NCBI GenBank assembly: GCA_019059635.1
Contig: JAGVRJ010000007.1
Coordinates: 1,426,001-1,490,000 of the forward strand
Source: Proales similis
Taxonomy: Eukaryota; Rotifera; Eurotatoria; Ploima; Proalidae
Length of the DNA stretch: 64,000 nucleotides
Reading direction: 5' to 3'
The notes under the pieces were generated by a model. That model saw only the letters and a program-made list of their open reading frames with translations, was not told the DNA's origin and did not search any database. Positions 1 through 12,900 of this stretch are shown here, in pieces (position 1 is the first letter of the stretch; every line of letters begins with the position of its first letter). The position numbers and the translations under genes are program-made.

Positions 1-2286
1 AGCGTCAATACTCTACACCAAATGAGGCCGCTGTTCATCTATCCTGTGGATGAACTTAGTATTCTCTTTGCTGATATAGCCGGCTTTACTAGAATGAGTT
101 CAAACAAAAGTGCTCAAGAACTCGTTTATTTGCTGAATGATTTGTATGGGCGATTTGACCGACTCTGTGAACGAGCCGGATGTGAAAAAATCAGCACTTT
201 AGGTGACTGCTATTATTGTGTAAGCGGTTGCTTGAACGGTAGGGCAGACCATGCCGATAGTTGCGTAAAAATGGGGCTTATGATGATTGAAGAGATTGAA
301 GCATTTAATGCTGATCATAATGTGAATGTTAACATGCGAGTTGGAGTACACACTGGTCATGCCTTATGTGGCTTTATGGGAAGTAAGCGCTTCAGATTTG
401 ACGTTTGGTCAAATGATGTAACATTCGCAAACAAAATGGAGTCTAGTGGCCGTGCAGGAGCAGTTCACATTTCTGAAAAAACATTTAAACAGCTTACCGG
501 AAAATATAACATCAAAGCAGCTGACAAATATGACGGAGTGGATACATATATAATAAGCAAAGAAGAAGCTCATGAGACCGTAGCAGACGCACTGAGATCC
601 TCCTCTATACACAGCCCACAAAATTCTGCGGTAGACAATCAACTCGGAGAAGCGGAGGAACCAAATGAACTCGAGGCTCTGACACACAGCAGAGAAGAAA
701 AAATGCAAAGTGTTGATTTCCTTCAGCCCGACGTACACTGGTTTGGACTTTGGTTTTCATCAGAAGAGCGTGACTACCAAGCTTTTATAATGAATGTCCA
801 CGCCCCTCGTGCTGAATCAGATGCAAGCCGAATTGTTCAGGAGTTTTTAAAGAGAAGCTTTTCTTTAAGTGCTCTTGTTGCTGTTTTAGCAACTTTATTG
901 AGTTTAACAGCTTTTTACTCTGTTTCCTTGGATTTGATATCTTTTCAACCAGAAAAATATCGTGAAAAATTCAATTGGCTATTGATTTCTTCTATAATTG
1001 CAGTTCTTTTTGTTCAAACAGCGCTGTTTATCGTAGGATACTTTGTTTACTATAAACTTTTACGCGTTAATCAAGCAGAGGCTCATTATAAAAGGAATCG
1101 ATTAGCATGGAAAAAGTTTTTTCTGGTGCATGCTACCACTCTTCTGGCAATATCTCTTCCCATTGTGTTAGTTACTTTAGCAATATTCATCGGATTTGAT
1201 TCAATTCTTCAAAACAGTCCATTAACAGCACTCAGCACATTGAATGCTTATTCTACTACTATCTTCATGCTCTTACAACTTAATATCACATCCCTTGTTC
1301 AACTATGTATTTGGTTTAAAGGATTAATAGTAATCACATTATCAACCATCTACGTTGTGCTGAATTCATTTGCGATTGGTTCAGAGGCCAGTTTTCAGGA
1401 TCAAAATCAAACAAGTTTAAGCATCAATGAATTAGAACCAACAGGTCCCATCAATGGGCTTGAGCTGAGTGGTTTGAATGCTATTTTGCCGCTTTTACTT
1501 TTATTCATAATTATTTGGATGGTGAGTCGTCATTATGAGCTAATCAAACGACTTAGTTTTAAATACGATCAGGACGCTCAAACTAAAATCGAATATGCAC
1601 ATGAACAGAAAGAGCTTGCGAAATGGCTTATCGACGTGGTCTTGCCTGGGTATGTGGTCGATTTTGTTAAAGAGAAGAGACAATACTCAGAAAATTATGA
1701 CTGCGTTGGAGTATTATTTGTAAGCTTGTGCAATTTCGGAGAATTTTTCGAAGAATCTTATGAAGGAGGAAGAGAACTTCTAAGAGTTCTAAACGAGATA
1801 TTGGTCGACTTTGATCGAATGTTTGAGGAACCAAAATACAAAAACATCGAAAAAATAAAATCCATTGGCTCAACAATCATGATTGCTTCTGGCTTAGACC
1901 CGCAACAGAAGAGTTCAGAGCATACGCATCTGGATGATCTTCTAGATTTCGCTCTGGAACTTTTCGAAAAATTAAAATCATTCAATCAAGAAGCCATGGC
2001 AGTGTGCCACTTTCAATTTAAAATGCGAATCGGATTTAATGCCGGCTCAGTAACTGCCGGAGTGATCGGAACAGAGCGGCTGTTGTATGACATTTGGGGT
2101 GATACTGTAAACGTTGCTTCGCGAATGGATTCAACAGGTGAACCTGGCTACATGCAGATGCCAGAAAAGATGGCGCAACAGTTCAGTCACAAATTTAAAC
2201 TACGCCAACGAGGTTTGGTCGAAGTTAAAGGCAAGGACAGTATGCTAACATACCTGCTAGATCCTAAGGACAACAATCGAGAATAG
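1..2286 (+). CDS. ADCY9: Adenylyl cyclase, ADCY9-type (5' partial)
   Basis: Membrane adenylyl cyclase (ATP to cAMP). The frame is open from base 1, so the N-terminal part and first membrane cluster lie outside the window. Numbering from the Met at 22: the C1 catalytic domain (about 10-180) has both metal-binding aspartates, D18 in FADIAGFT and D62 in LGDCYYC, with the usual spacing of 44. A second group of hydrophobic helices lies at about 280-510. The C2 domain (about 545-748) keeps the purine- and transition-state residues K613, D690 (YDIWG), N697 and R701. Conserved stretches such as DRLCE, CEKISTLGDCYYC and FDVWSNDV point to ADCY9 (fly Ac13E) rather than other isoforms. The protein stops soon after C2a, so the long C2b tail of vertebrate ADCY9 is absent. 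The 2.3 kb shown has no intron. All catalytic residues are present, so it is probably active. Confidence 0.93.
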   Translation, partial: SVNTLHQMRPLFIYPVDELSILFADIAGFTRMSSNKSAQELVYLLNDLYGRFDRLCERAGCEKISTLGDCYYCVSGCLNGRADHADSCVKMGLMMIEEIEAFNADHNVNVNMRVGVHTGHALCGFMGSKRFRFDVWSNDVTFANKMESSGRAGAVHISEKTFKQLTGKYNIKAADKYDGVDTYIISKEEAHETVADALRSSSIHSPQNSAVDNQLGEAEEPNELEALTHSREEKMQSVDFLQPDVHWFGLWFSSEERDYQAFIMNVHAPRAESDASRIVQEFLKRSFSLSALVAVLATLLSLTAFYSVSLDLISFQPEKYREKFNWLLISSIIAVLFVQTALFIVGYFVYYKLLRVNQAEAHYKRNRLAWKKFFLVHATTLLAISLPIVLVTLAIFIGFDSILQNSPLTALSTLNAYSTTIFMLLQLNITSLVQLCIWFKGLIVITLSTIYVVLNSFAIGSEASFQDQNQTSLSINELEPTGPINGLELSGLNAILPLLLLFIIIWMVSRHYELIKRLSFKYDQDAQTKIEYAHEQKELAKWLIDVVLPGYVVDFVKEKRQYSENYDCVGVLFVSLCNFGEFFEESYEGGRELLRVLNEILVDFDRMFEEPKYKNIEKIKSIGSTIMIASGLDPQQKSSEHTHLDDLLDFALELFEKLKSFNQEAMAVCHFQFKMRIGFNAGSVTAGVIGTERLLYDIWGDTVNVASRMDSTGEPGYMQMPEKMAQQFSHKFKLRQRGLVEVKGKDSMLTYLLDPKDNNRE

Positions 2287-4079
2287 AAAAAGCCTAGTCC
2301 AACTTAATCGGCTAGCTCCTTTCAATTAAAATGATGGGTCAATTTTATTAGTTAAAAAATTAGCTATATCGAATCCCTATTTGCTCAATAGATACAATGC
2401 CATTTTCGTTAGACTTCTATCTAGATTAGGTTTGTGTTTAAGGTCGCAAAAATTATCTTCTTTCTATTTTAACTATGGCAAGAGTAAGCTTACTTCATTC
2501 AACCTTAATCATCAAATAAAGCCTTTTTGCTTAAATTTTAAAACAAGTTAATTTTTAAATATTTGTTAATTTTATATTTCCATATCTATGAAGGTTGAAT
2601 AAGCTAAGGTTTTGGTACTGCTTCTTGCTCTTTTATTTTAAAATTACATTTTTACTTAAATGAAATTATAATTGGATTTCGCGCTTTCCAAGGAATTATA
2701 CCTCACATTGGTTGGAGTCTTTATTTGGAATGGAAACTTGCATAATTTAAATCTTGATTATTTCCTAGAGAGAAATCGATTTTGTTTCGTTTTCAGTCCT
2801 TTGCTTGCGTAAGAAAAAGAATGCAGCGCACCATGTGGACACTATAAGAGAGAAAAACCTGAATAAGCGAATTCTAATTTCAAGAAGCATAACACCCCTT
2901 AGTTAAAGTGAATTGCTAATGTTCCAGCTCCAAATGAATTAAAGGAAGCATAATTATGAAGACGAAAAAAATATTCTTGGTGCGGACGAAATAAAGCTAC
3001 TAACTGTCTCTTTCCAAATCAATTCCAAAGAAAAGTTTCGAAAGGCGTTAATTTACGATAGCTAAATGCCAAACGGTTCTAATTTATTCTCTGGCACATG
3101 CCATGTAAGAATAGAAGCAAGCCTTATTTACCGCTTCAATTATCAAGCTGGCCTTTCATTAGCCCCTCTTTCTCATCTTTTCCTGATACTCTAAGAATTC
3201 ATTAAAAAATTATAAAGGCAAAAGATGAACATTAATGCCAATGATTTATGATGTGATGGATCCGACACAGCCATGTCAATATCGATTCTAAAAATTTGCA
3301 TGTGAGACATAAATTATTATGAAATTTTATATAATTGAGCGCTAAAACCGATTCCGATCAACTTCCCCGTTTTCTCTTTTTTCTTATCTACGCATTCGTG
3401 CTGGTTTTTGTTGTTGGCAGCTAAATACGCGTGGCGACTTATTCGCTTACGTTAAGAAAATGCAACTCACGTCAATAGCCGATGCCTGTAAAAATCGATT
3501 TTTGCCTGCGAAAGCTTTATTTCGTTAGAGGACCCTGATTTCGCAGTCAACTTTATGTTAATGGTTTCATAATTCTTCCGTAAATAACATCTCTGGCAAC
3601 ATCATTCGACTGCAATGCCTTTTTAGTTATATTTTTCAACATGGAGGGATCTATAATTTACAGAGAAGGTCTACTTTTTATCAGCTGGTAATACATTTTT
3701 TCAAAAATTTTATTCCACTGACTTCAGTAGTTGAAAATCTCACCCACCCAAACGCAGGTTTCTCTGACTTCGAACAAAGTTACTTAAAGCACTTTGTTTG
3801 ATTGTTCGTTGTCTTCGAAACCTGCATTTTGGTGGTAGACTAAAAATTAAAAATTTTAACAAATTCATATTAATTTCGAATAAATTTAACTCAAAACAAT
3901 TTAACTAGAAATTTCGTTGCCTTTAAATATGAAAACTTAGAGCTTTTTTCCCAATTTATTAGACTTAACTGGGAACCACTAAAGTTATGAAATTTACAAA
4001 AACTGATTTAAAATATCACCAGGGAAAAATTCACTCAAATTTCTAGTTAACCCAAAAAATATAAATTCACTGAAAAGGG
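2287..4079. other. Convergent intergenic region, no gene seen
   Basis: AT-rich sequence between the 3' ends of the cyclase gene (+) and PXK (-), with stops in all frames. It contains a symmetric hairpin (listed separately) and an inverted pair TTAACTAGAAATTT at 3901-3914 / 4037-4050. No coding exon or tRNA is visible. Confidence 0.7.
3744..3835. repeat. 92-nt symmetric imperfect hairpin
   Basis: Bases 3744-3777 pair with 3802-3835 in register without bulges. There are 17 of 19 pairs in the outer block (GCAGGTTTC with GAAACCTGC at its core), then a 3-base mismatch, GAC/GTC, a 2-base mismatch, and 7 pairs (CGAACAA/TTGTTCG). The loop is about 24 nt. The shape fits a microRNA precursor or a miniature inverted-repeat element. 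Transcription cannot be judged from sequence. Confidence 0.6.
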
Positions 4080-6517
4080 TCAGATTTTCGGCCCGGATCT
4101 GTCATTTGTTTTTGTTTTTTTTAATACACTCTTGCTGAAAGAGTTAATGGAAGAAAGCAGCTGCGAACGGTCAATCGAGGAAGCAGGCTCCCCAGAATTC
4201 ATCGGTGGCGGAGGAGGTGGAGGGGGTGTAAGTCCTACTGAGCTTGATAATACCTGTAATGGTTGTGTTAAATTGACTTGACTCGATTCTATGATCGGCT
4301 GTGGAGCAGATGTTGTCGCTCCAGTTACAAATGTCGGAGCATGAAGTTCTTTATCTTTCGATTTAATACTTGTATCCTTCGAAAGCCTTTTGGTTTGATC
4401 TTGGCCATGTGTCGACGGGCTGACTGGGGCTTAAAAAATTGAATTTTAAAATTGAATTTGGCAGTTTTGCATTTAGGATTATTACGACTTGGGAATTCGA
4501 GACTGTTCTTCGAGTCGCGTTCATTTTTCTTTAATTAAACTATTTAAAAACCAAAGAGTAGATTGAAAGCGAACTGGTTACTTTTTTTTCCCGACGTCTT
4601 CTTCGGACTTCTTCTTCACTTAAAAGCTTCGCTTCGACGGTACTTAGTCTTCTAAATTTGTAAAGCTTTTAGAAAACCGATTTAATATTCATTTTCAACT
4701 CTTGGAATCTTGAATAAAAGCATTACAGTTTTCTGCTCGCTTGTAAGACGTTTTTCATAGCTTTCGCGACACTTATTCAACATTTCTTTGAGTTTATTGC
4801 TGCTGAACAATTTGGAATGGCTATTTGAAGTAGTTGCTGACGAAGCCGCCGCAGAAATAGACGAGGTTGGCAAGGTTTCAATTTTAATCTCATTGAAATA
4901 CCTCGATCAGATATGAAAATTCAAGTAAGTGCGACAACTGTTTAAACTAACTTACTCAAGATTAAGTAATTCACTTATTGAAGGTAAACCACGCCGTAGC
5001 AAGGTTTCTTCTCCTAGGAGTAAGTTCAAAATAGGTTTAAGCTCAGGATAAATACAGTCATCGAAGTTTGATAGACTGCTACGATTTAATAGACATTTTC
5101 CGTATGCCATTTCGTAAACTATTCTTCCAAAACCATAAATATCTACTTGTTCAACAGTCTAAACATTGAATGCACATTCTTAGCAAGTCGGGACTGAATC
5201 GGTTGTTATTATTGTTCTACCTGAATTTTACGATAGTCCATCACGTGGGCTCGATATAAAAACGGCAATCCAAGAAAGCCATTCGTCAAATCACTTATTT
5301 TGAGTATATTGCCATTCTTTTCCAATAATACGTTTCCCGAGTGTAAATGACCATAAAAAAGTCCCTTTGAATAAATAAATTCTAAAGCTATTAATATTTT
5401 CTTGCTGATTAATTTAATTTGACCAAGAGGTAACGGAGTAGGTGACTTGGACTCGGAGTACTTCTTCAAATAATTAGAGTTTATTTTTGACTAGAAATTC
5501 CAAATGAAATAACCGAATGACTATTTTTATCTATTAGAAAAATTATCCTACCACACCATAAATATAATCTCGCAGTGAAATCATTTTTTCGTTAAACCGC
5601 TGAATAACAATCGAACTGTTTTCAAAGTTGTGAATTTTCGTAATACTTTCAATATATTCGTGCTTAAGAAATGTTTCAGCCTCAAGCAATGCCAAAAAGA
5701 AGATAGTAAAAGAAAACCTGAATTTGGCAACATTGTTGGAGCAATGTGTTTAGCTCTGACTCTTTGAGATATTTTTCTGGTCCATGTTGAGACTTAATTT
5801 AATAACGTAAAATAAATTTAACAGAACCTATAATCTTTTAAAATCAATCAATCTACTGTTTAATTAACTAACCCAGCAAAGAATATATTTTTGATTAGGT
5901 GACTCGACGTTCTTCATCAAAATGTATTTCTTCCTGAGCCGCCATCCTTTGAATCAATGAACATGATTTAAATTTATGTCCATTATTCAAAATTAGTTAC
6001 CAACCAATGTCATTCAGGGGTTCCAGAACTTGCCAATCAGAGTCCGAGCGTGAAAACATAGAAACATGTTCTAGAGCAACTTCTTTGAAGTTTTCAAGAT
6101 AATTCTCTGGATCCAAAAGTTTTTTAGCTGGTAGAGAATTCGAAAGAAAAATATTTTGGAGTAAAGTATCCATGAATTCCTTTTGGTCTCATTAGCCCCC
6201 TGAAAATACTGAGAAAATTTGGGCATCAAAAATTAAACCTGTAAGCCTTGTTGTCTGGCGCTTAGAAATTCGCGCTTCATATTCCCAAATGTTCTCTTTG
6301 GCGGTAGTGGAAGATAATAATTGCTTAGTTTAAGTTGAGAATACAACTCAAAAAAGTCATTGTATCGCTTGCGTATTTGCCATGAGTATTTCGCATCAAT
6401 ACCTCGTTGAACTTTAATGATAAAAACGGTATGATCTTCTTGGGTATCAGTGCCCAAAAATTCGCAGTTTAATGGCTGTGTATCATCAATCACTAAACGA
6501 GCATGAGTTGAAGCCAT
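4080..6517 (-). CDS. PXK: PX domain-containing pseudokinase PXK
   Basis: Multi-exon minus-strand gene. The PX domain exon (6517 down to about 6233, start chosen at MASTHARL) has the phosphoinositide-binding R-Y pattern (RKRYNDF) and LPLPPKRTFGNM. Further exons lie near 6170-6000, 5960-5890, 5690-5550, 5470-5209, 5150-4950, 4873-4690, 4660-4582 and 4429-4080. The kinase-like part is a pseudokinase: the HRD-N loop reads YGHLHSGNVLL and DFG is replaced by DLT, as is usual for PXK. The basic SEEEVRRRRRE exon, a run of eight prolines and a C-terminal WH2-like motif (RSQLLSSINSF ... KKTKTNDRSGPKI) complete the architecture. In mammals PXK is an endosomal trafficking factor. Exon ends other than the last exon and the PX start are approximate. 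Confidence 0.9.
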
Positions 6518-6954
6518 TTGAAAAATTTCTGAGTTTTTTAGCTTAAGCAAAATTGAAAAATAAACCTAGTTCATCTTTTTTGGGACCTATTGGTTCTTTA
6601 AGTCTCGTGATACGCAATCACAAGATTTTGGTGCTCTAAAAATTGAATAGAACCAAAAACTTGAATTTATTATGCGGGACAATTCATCTCGACTCCTGTA
6701 TATTTAATCTCTAATTTGGGGACTAAGTAGTCAATTTGTCCGCATTTCATCTAATCCTATTTAGATATTTTAAAATCTTACTGAATAAAATTAAAATTTT
6801 TTATTTATCGGGAAGTTTAATTTAATCGATTCATAATAATGCAAAAGTTAAAGTAGTTTTAAAGTTGCTGGAAAAGGAAAAAGTACGAATCCAAAACTTT
6901 GAAGATTGAAAGGAATTTTATGAGCTATCGAAAAGATAGGATGCACTTTCGCAT
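6518..6954. other. Intergenic, ORP1 to PXK (both minus)
   Basis: Short AT-rich spacer that must hold the ORP1 3' UTR and the PXK promoter. I see no further coding sequence. Confidence 0.6.
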
Positions 6955-9900
6955 TCAAAATAGATTTGGGCATTCGGAATAGTTGCGCTGCCAATATTTA
7001 TCATTAAAAAACCATGTATCCTCCTTTAATTTGGAATGTTTCGTCAAGTAGAACCATTTTGGTTGATATTCGCCCTTGAGCTGACGTCGAGCTTCACGCT
7101 GTTTTTCTTCTAATTTGTTCTTTTCTTCACTCGCACCATCTAATGATTTTCTAAAAATAAAATAGTCGTAGAATTTTCAAAAGGGAAATAAATACCCAAG
7201 TTTCCATTTTCTAGTTCACGAACATCCTGCCGGAAGCGAGAATCAGTAGGAGCGATTACCGTTTTAAACTCTTCTTTCAGCTCGTTTAGAGACATTGTGA
7301 AATATGCGAAGTTGTAGTACTTTTTTTTCAAATGAATTAATTGACTTTTAGGTAATCAAAGCATAATTACCTCGGAAGCGTACGGTGGACGAGGTACAGC
7401 TCGCCACAACTCAAATATATCGCAAATTTGATTATTCGCGTCAATCGGAAGAGATGGGTAGGAAACAGGATGTGAAAGACCAGAACGAGAATGAACATTT
7501 TCCGAACCCGCATTTATCTCGCTGACATTTAACGCTTTAGCCTCTTTCTCTCCGACCAGATGACTTAAATTTGGAACCGAGTGATTGTAGCGATTTGCTA
7601 TCAGACGACGAGTGGCCTCGGGTGTGATATCGTTGAAATGCTCGTCTATCTGGCACATTGGTAATCTTGTGTTGTTTTTCATGTATTTCTCAAAAACATG
7701 TGGCTCGCAACTGTAAAAGCAGTGCGTCCAATATCCGTACAAAGCACGAACTTTGTTTTTTCTGCAAAGATTCAATGTTGAAATTAAGTCATTTTTAAAG
7801 TTGTTCTTATAAATTTCTTACTTTTTATCGTAAATAAATCCTTCTACCCAATTAATTTCTTTATTTGACCAAGAATATGGCTTAAAATTCAGAACTGCTT
7901 TGTAACCAGTTTGATGGCAAATAATCTCCATAGTTCCAGCCTATTTGGAATTCAGTTGAAAATAATCAAACTTGGACGAAAAGTTGAATTCGATACTTAC
8001 GTATTCAAACCACATATTGCCAACGATAATATTATGGACACTACAAGTGACTGTTTGCCAAGTGTAGGTTTCGTTAAACCTTAAACATAATCTTATAGCC
8101 ATACTTAAATTAAAGAAAATAGAAATGGCCTACTTTTCAAGTTCACAGGTTAAAAAGCCTTTGGGCTGAACTTCCACTGATTTTCCCCAAAACTTAATTT
8201 TTGGGTTGACACTTCCAAAAAATTTCCATTTTGTCGCTGGATCAGTTGAATCGGCATAAAAAGCCGAAATTGGTGGCTAAATTTTTGCATGGGATTAATT
8301 TCACTTAAAAATGAAAAATTTAAGATGATTATTTTACATGATGAGAAACTTGCTCGCAAACTATTTTAAAACCAAGATCTTCTCTGCAATATTATTATTT
8401 TTATCAATTCAACATATATTATTGATTATGGTAATTACCGGATCAGTTCGAAAGTTTCTCCAAGTAGTGGATTGAATGGTTTTGCAAGACGATTTATGTT
8501 TGATGCAATATTTGTCACCGCGTAAGCAGCCACATATTCAAGTCGCTTACACGGATCGCTGTGTTCACAAGCTCGATTCAATAAATAACTGTACTGAACA
8601 TTTTCTGTAAGGCGTTGAAGAAACGAGAGGGGTTCACATAAAGCGGCTGGCATAGAAATTTTCGACAGTTCTTTGCCGATGAACTGTTTCAAAATTGACC
8701 AAATGCTTATTTGCGATCGATCAATTGAGGTGGCTGGTAGTCTCAGTCTACGAAATAAAATATTAGTCAAAGAACCATGAAGATTTTAGGTTAATACAGG
8801 GAGCCCAAGACCTAAATTGATGATGAACTCGTCCATCCAACTCTTTAGATTTTCTCTTCACCTCTTCAGTCATAATCGCAAAATAATTTCGCGTTCCTCC
8901 TTTCCCTACGTTTCTTTAAATTCTAATACCTAATAAACAATGTTACGTTTGGTCCTGTGCATAATCACAAGTCTGAACAATCAGTGTCTCGCGCTTTGAA
9001 TCGCGAATCAGAGAGTAGGAGAGAGAGGAGATCAAGGGAAAGAGATTCAAATTGTAAAATTCTTTTTGCGACTAAGATAAAAAAAGAGGAGGCACGAGTA
9101 GTTCGATTTAACTTCCCTGCATGAAAAGAATGTGTGTACGAAAGCGCTTTAAGAATATTGAAAATGAATTGAAGGAAAATAATGGCGTGATCTTTTAGAT
9201 CTACGAATGCATGAACACTAGCTTGTGATATGTGTTGAGCACAAGCGATGTTAAAAAGCCAGTCAAACATTTTATATTTATAATTAATAAAACAATAGCG
9301 TTTGACCTACCTCCAGCCATTGGAGTCCACATCACTATGTGCATTGATTAATCGGGAAACATCGATCTTGACCGCCACGCTCTGATCTTCTTCATCTATG
9401 GTCGATTCATCGATTATGGTTAACCCATCTTCTAGAGTTTCTATATTAAATTGGTTGCGTTAAGTTATATTCGAATTGCAGTTTCTCACCTATGTCAAAA
9501 AATTCGTCAAGGCTCTCTTCATCTTCGCTGGTTAATGAAGCTCTACTAGGCGCCACCGACTCATTTGCTTCTGTTTTCAGGTCTTGTACGTCTTTATTAT
9601 TTTCTAGCTCTAAATTCTCTTGCGCGATAACTCGTAAGGACTGCTCAAATGACTGGCATTTTCTTTTGAAATCAGCGAGGGTTGATCTAAGAGTCTTCAA
9701 TCGATTTAAGTTAAAATTTTTTCTGAAGTATTTTTCGTCTATTTTCAATTACAGAGTCTCGCTTCTCATATAAGTCAATGCATTTGTTCATAGATTCAAC
9801 AAATGAGCTAAGATGACCTCGAAATTCTTGAAACTTGTCATGGGTTTGTCTAAGTTCATCTAATTTCCAACATGCATGACGAGTAATTGTAATCAATTCG

Positions 9901-12900
9901 ATTTAGTTTTTTACCCCTGTATTCAACGTTTCCAGAATCAAACTGACCACAAGCCAAATTAAGAGACTCTTGGATACTTGATATATTGGAATTAAGCTTT
10001 TGCTCGTCTTTTCGCAATTGCTGAAATTAAATTTTTCAGGTTAATACAGAGGGCGTTTAAGAAATTTTCTTAGATATTGGATACACAATTTCGAATAAAA
10101 ATTTGTTAAATTGGGCTTAAATACAAGTTTAAATAATTTTATATTCTTTCACAATGTAAAGAGTGACGCAAAAAAGAAATGCTCTGGCTGAGCTTCAGAA
10201 AATACACTCGCAGCTAGATAAGTCAATACCTAGCCAATTATGGAAAACCCATTCAGTAAGATCGTGATCAAAGGCGGGCATTCATCATAATAGACGCTAT
10301 GATAGAGTGGTATGAAATAATAATCATAATAAAAGGCATGAGATGAAGGCTGTAAGTTTGATAAAAAGCTAGACGGCAAACAACACTAGATTATTTTTTT
10401 CGATTCGCTAGTTCATTCGCTCGCTTGAATTTTGGCTCGTTCATTTATTTCACATCTTTCCCTCCCTCGATTGCTCTCTCTTTCTCTCGCGTGTAAGCGC
10501 GTTCTGCTGGCACACGAAATTGTAGCAACAATACATAGATGAAGATTGGAAAGCATTATGCTCGATTTTATAATTTTCCATTATGAGCCCAAAATTTTTA
10601 ACTCAAGCCTTGGAGCACATCTCTTTCTGTGTAAGCTCAGAACAGGTCAGTTTAGTCGATTGCACGAATTATCTAAATTTTGCCGACTCTTCGTCTCAGT
10701 GAAATCTTCATACAGCTTTGAGATGCTGAAAGCGTTTAAAATTGCGATGTTTCAATTCTATGTTAGAAATCACTGCGTCGATCGTTCATCTATCGTTATA
10801 ATTATTATTGTTATTATAACGGCAAGCCTTGATACTTTTCAAAATGGTCGCTCTCTTGATTCGTTTCACTCATTCGCTTCACTCTTACATTTGTAAGACG
10901 CAATCATAAAGCTTTCGTTTTTTCTCACTTACACTAATTTTTCCGGCACTCCTCCACAATTCTAGCGCTTGTTCTAGATTTCCTTAATAAGGTGATGGAC
11001 CAAAGCCAACAAACGACTAATCCAACAGATCTGAGACAACATTCGGCCGGATCGTTTCAGAACACACCAACTGAATCGGCAGTACGCGAAGGCGCGAATT
11101 CTCAAGCAGCATCAGTAAACGCTGGAGGAAACATAATGAGCACAATGAGTCGATTTTTCCCGTTTCTGGATAGCATTCTAGGCCCCAGACGGAGACCAAC
11201 TAGACGAACATTAAGTGAAGAAGCCGAAAACGGCTCCCCTGATAGTTTACTTGAATGGCTTCGACAGGGCTCTGATCCCAATGAGTTTGATGCATACGGC
11301 TATACTCCTTTAATAAATGCTGTACTGAGGTAATTAACTAACTCACAGATAATAGGAATCAAAGATTCAAACACAAACCTTCTTTTTAAACAGAAACTGC
11401 ACTAGATCAGTTAGAATACTTATAGAAAACGGAGCTGATATTAACAAAAAAGCAAAGGAGCATGGATACGCACCAATACATGCAGCTGCACAAGTAATAT
11501 TATACACTCCTAACTAAATATTTCTTTCTGAATAGCCAATAATTTGTTTTTTTTGCTTCAATCTTAGGGTGGCCATTCTGAAATAGTAGAAATGCTGGCC
11601 AAAAAAGGAGCTGATTTAGAAGTTAGAAACGAGGACGGTGATACAGCACTCGTATTAGCAGTTAGGCGTGACAGAAATCAAGTGGTGGAGACACTGTGCA
11701 AATTCGGGGCCGACGTGCATGCTGTTGGATTTGACCAGCTCGAACCCCTGGAGATTGCTGTCAGAAATAGGAATCAGTTTATTTCTGAGACTCTTATGCG
11801 ATACGAGTCAAAGCAACAGCCCAGCTCACCCAAAAGTCCAAATAGAAGCCATGACTCGACGCCAAATATTCCTATTCAGCCGAGCCGACAATCGCCCACC
11901 AGGGAACACTAGGAGCTCTCAATTTCTCGCTTTTCTCTTTTTCCTTATCTTTCTTTCTCACTTATCCGACAGGTGCGTGTGCATACACGTCCAGTTTTAT
12001 TTTCATTCATATTTTTTTAACTTGTTTGTTTTCCTCTTCTTTACACGTCTGCCAATTCTCTTTAAAATCGAGCGTAAACTAGCGCTTCATAACAATAATA
12101 AAGAGAGAAACAAAAATCAAATACGAAATACAACCATTAATGGAAATTCAACAAGTTTAGTCCATTCTTAGTACATTTCGACAACTCCTGGTTATAACAA
12201 TTAACACACATGATACATGTTACAAAGTTACAATAGTTATTCAATCATCCTCTTCTTACATAACAGCTAACTGACTTTTATCGGAGTTATATAATTAAAT
12301 AAGAGTAAAAGCTCAAGTCTTTTCTTGTTAATTATGATAAAAAACAAACAACACAGACCAGCTTGATAAAAATGCAAGGTAGAATATTTACCCTTAAAAC
12401 TTGTTGAATATTTTCAACTGGCACAAGATGATGAGTTATTAATTCGTTTCCGGATTTCATTTGAATATTTTTTTCTGCATATGCGATGTGTTCACGTAGA
12501 GCTAAAACCCATCGCTGAAATTTATTTAAAAATTAATAAGGTTAAATCTAGATAGATTTCAGGATAGATTGAGTTATTACATTTTTTCGCTCATATGGAG
12601 TCAAACTGGACATAGAACTCGATATACTTGAGCTACGAGAACGAATCACTGGAAGCTCGAGTGTCTTTTTTCCTGGTTGGGCTGTGGGTAATTGTGAAGA
12701 AAGAACGTGTTTACGGCCGTTTGTATAGTTAATCGTCCATGTATAAATTTGAGAAGACTCCGTATGATCCTTATTAGACCAAATATTATTATTTTTCAAA
12801 GAGTTAAATGATATAACTCACATCAATATAAGCGTTGTTCAAAAAATAAGAGCCACATCTATTTGTGCCTAGTTTGGCATCTTTTCGGGAATTATAGTAT

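Noticed and set aside
8965-9270. 101-codon minus-strand frame in an ORP1 intron
   Set aside because: No domain pattern; lies upstream of the putative alternative first exon and is better read as promoter or intron sequence.
10546-10896. 116-codon plus-strand frame upstream of the nested ankyrin gene
   Set aside because: It has no domain pattern and lies in the probable promoter/5' UTR of the nested gene; its composition matches non-coding flanks.
11668-12171. 167-codon plus-strand frame overlapping the last ankyrin exon
   Set aside because: A shifted reading of the ankyrin exon that continues into T-rich 3' UTR; hydrophobic only because of poly-T.
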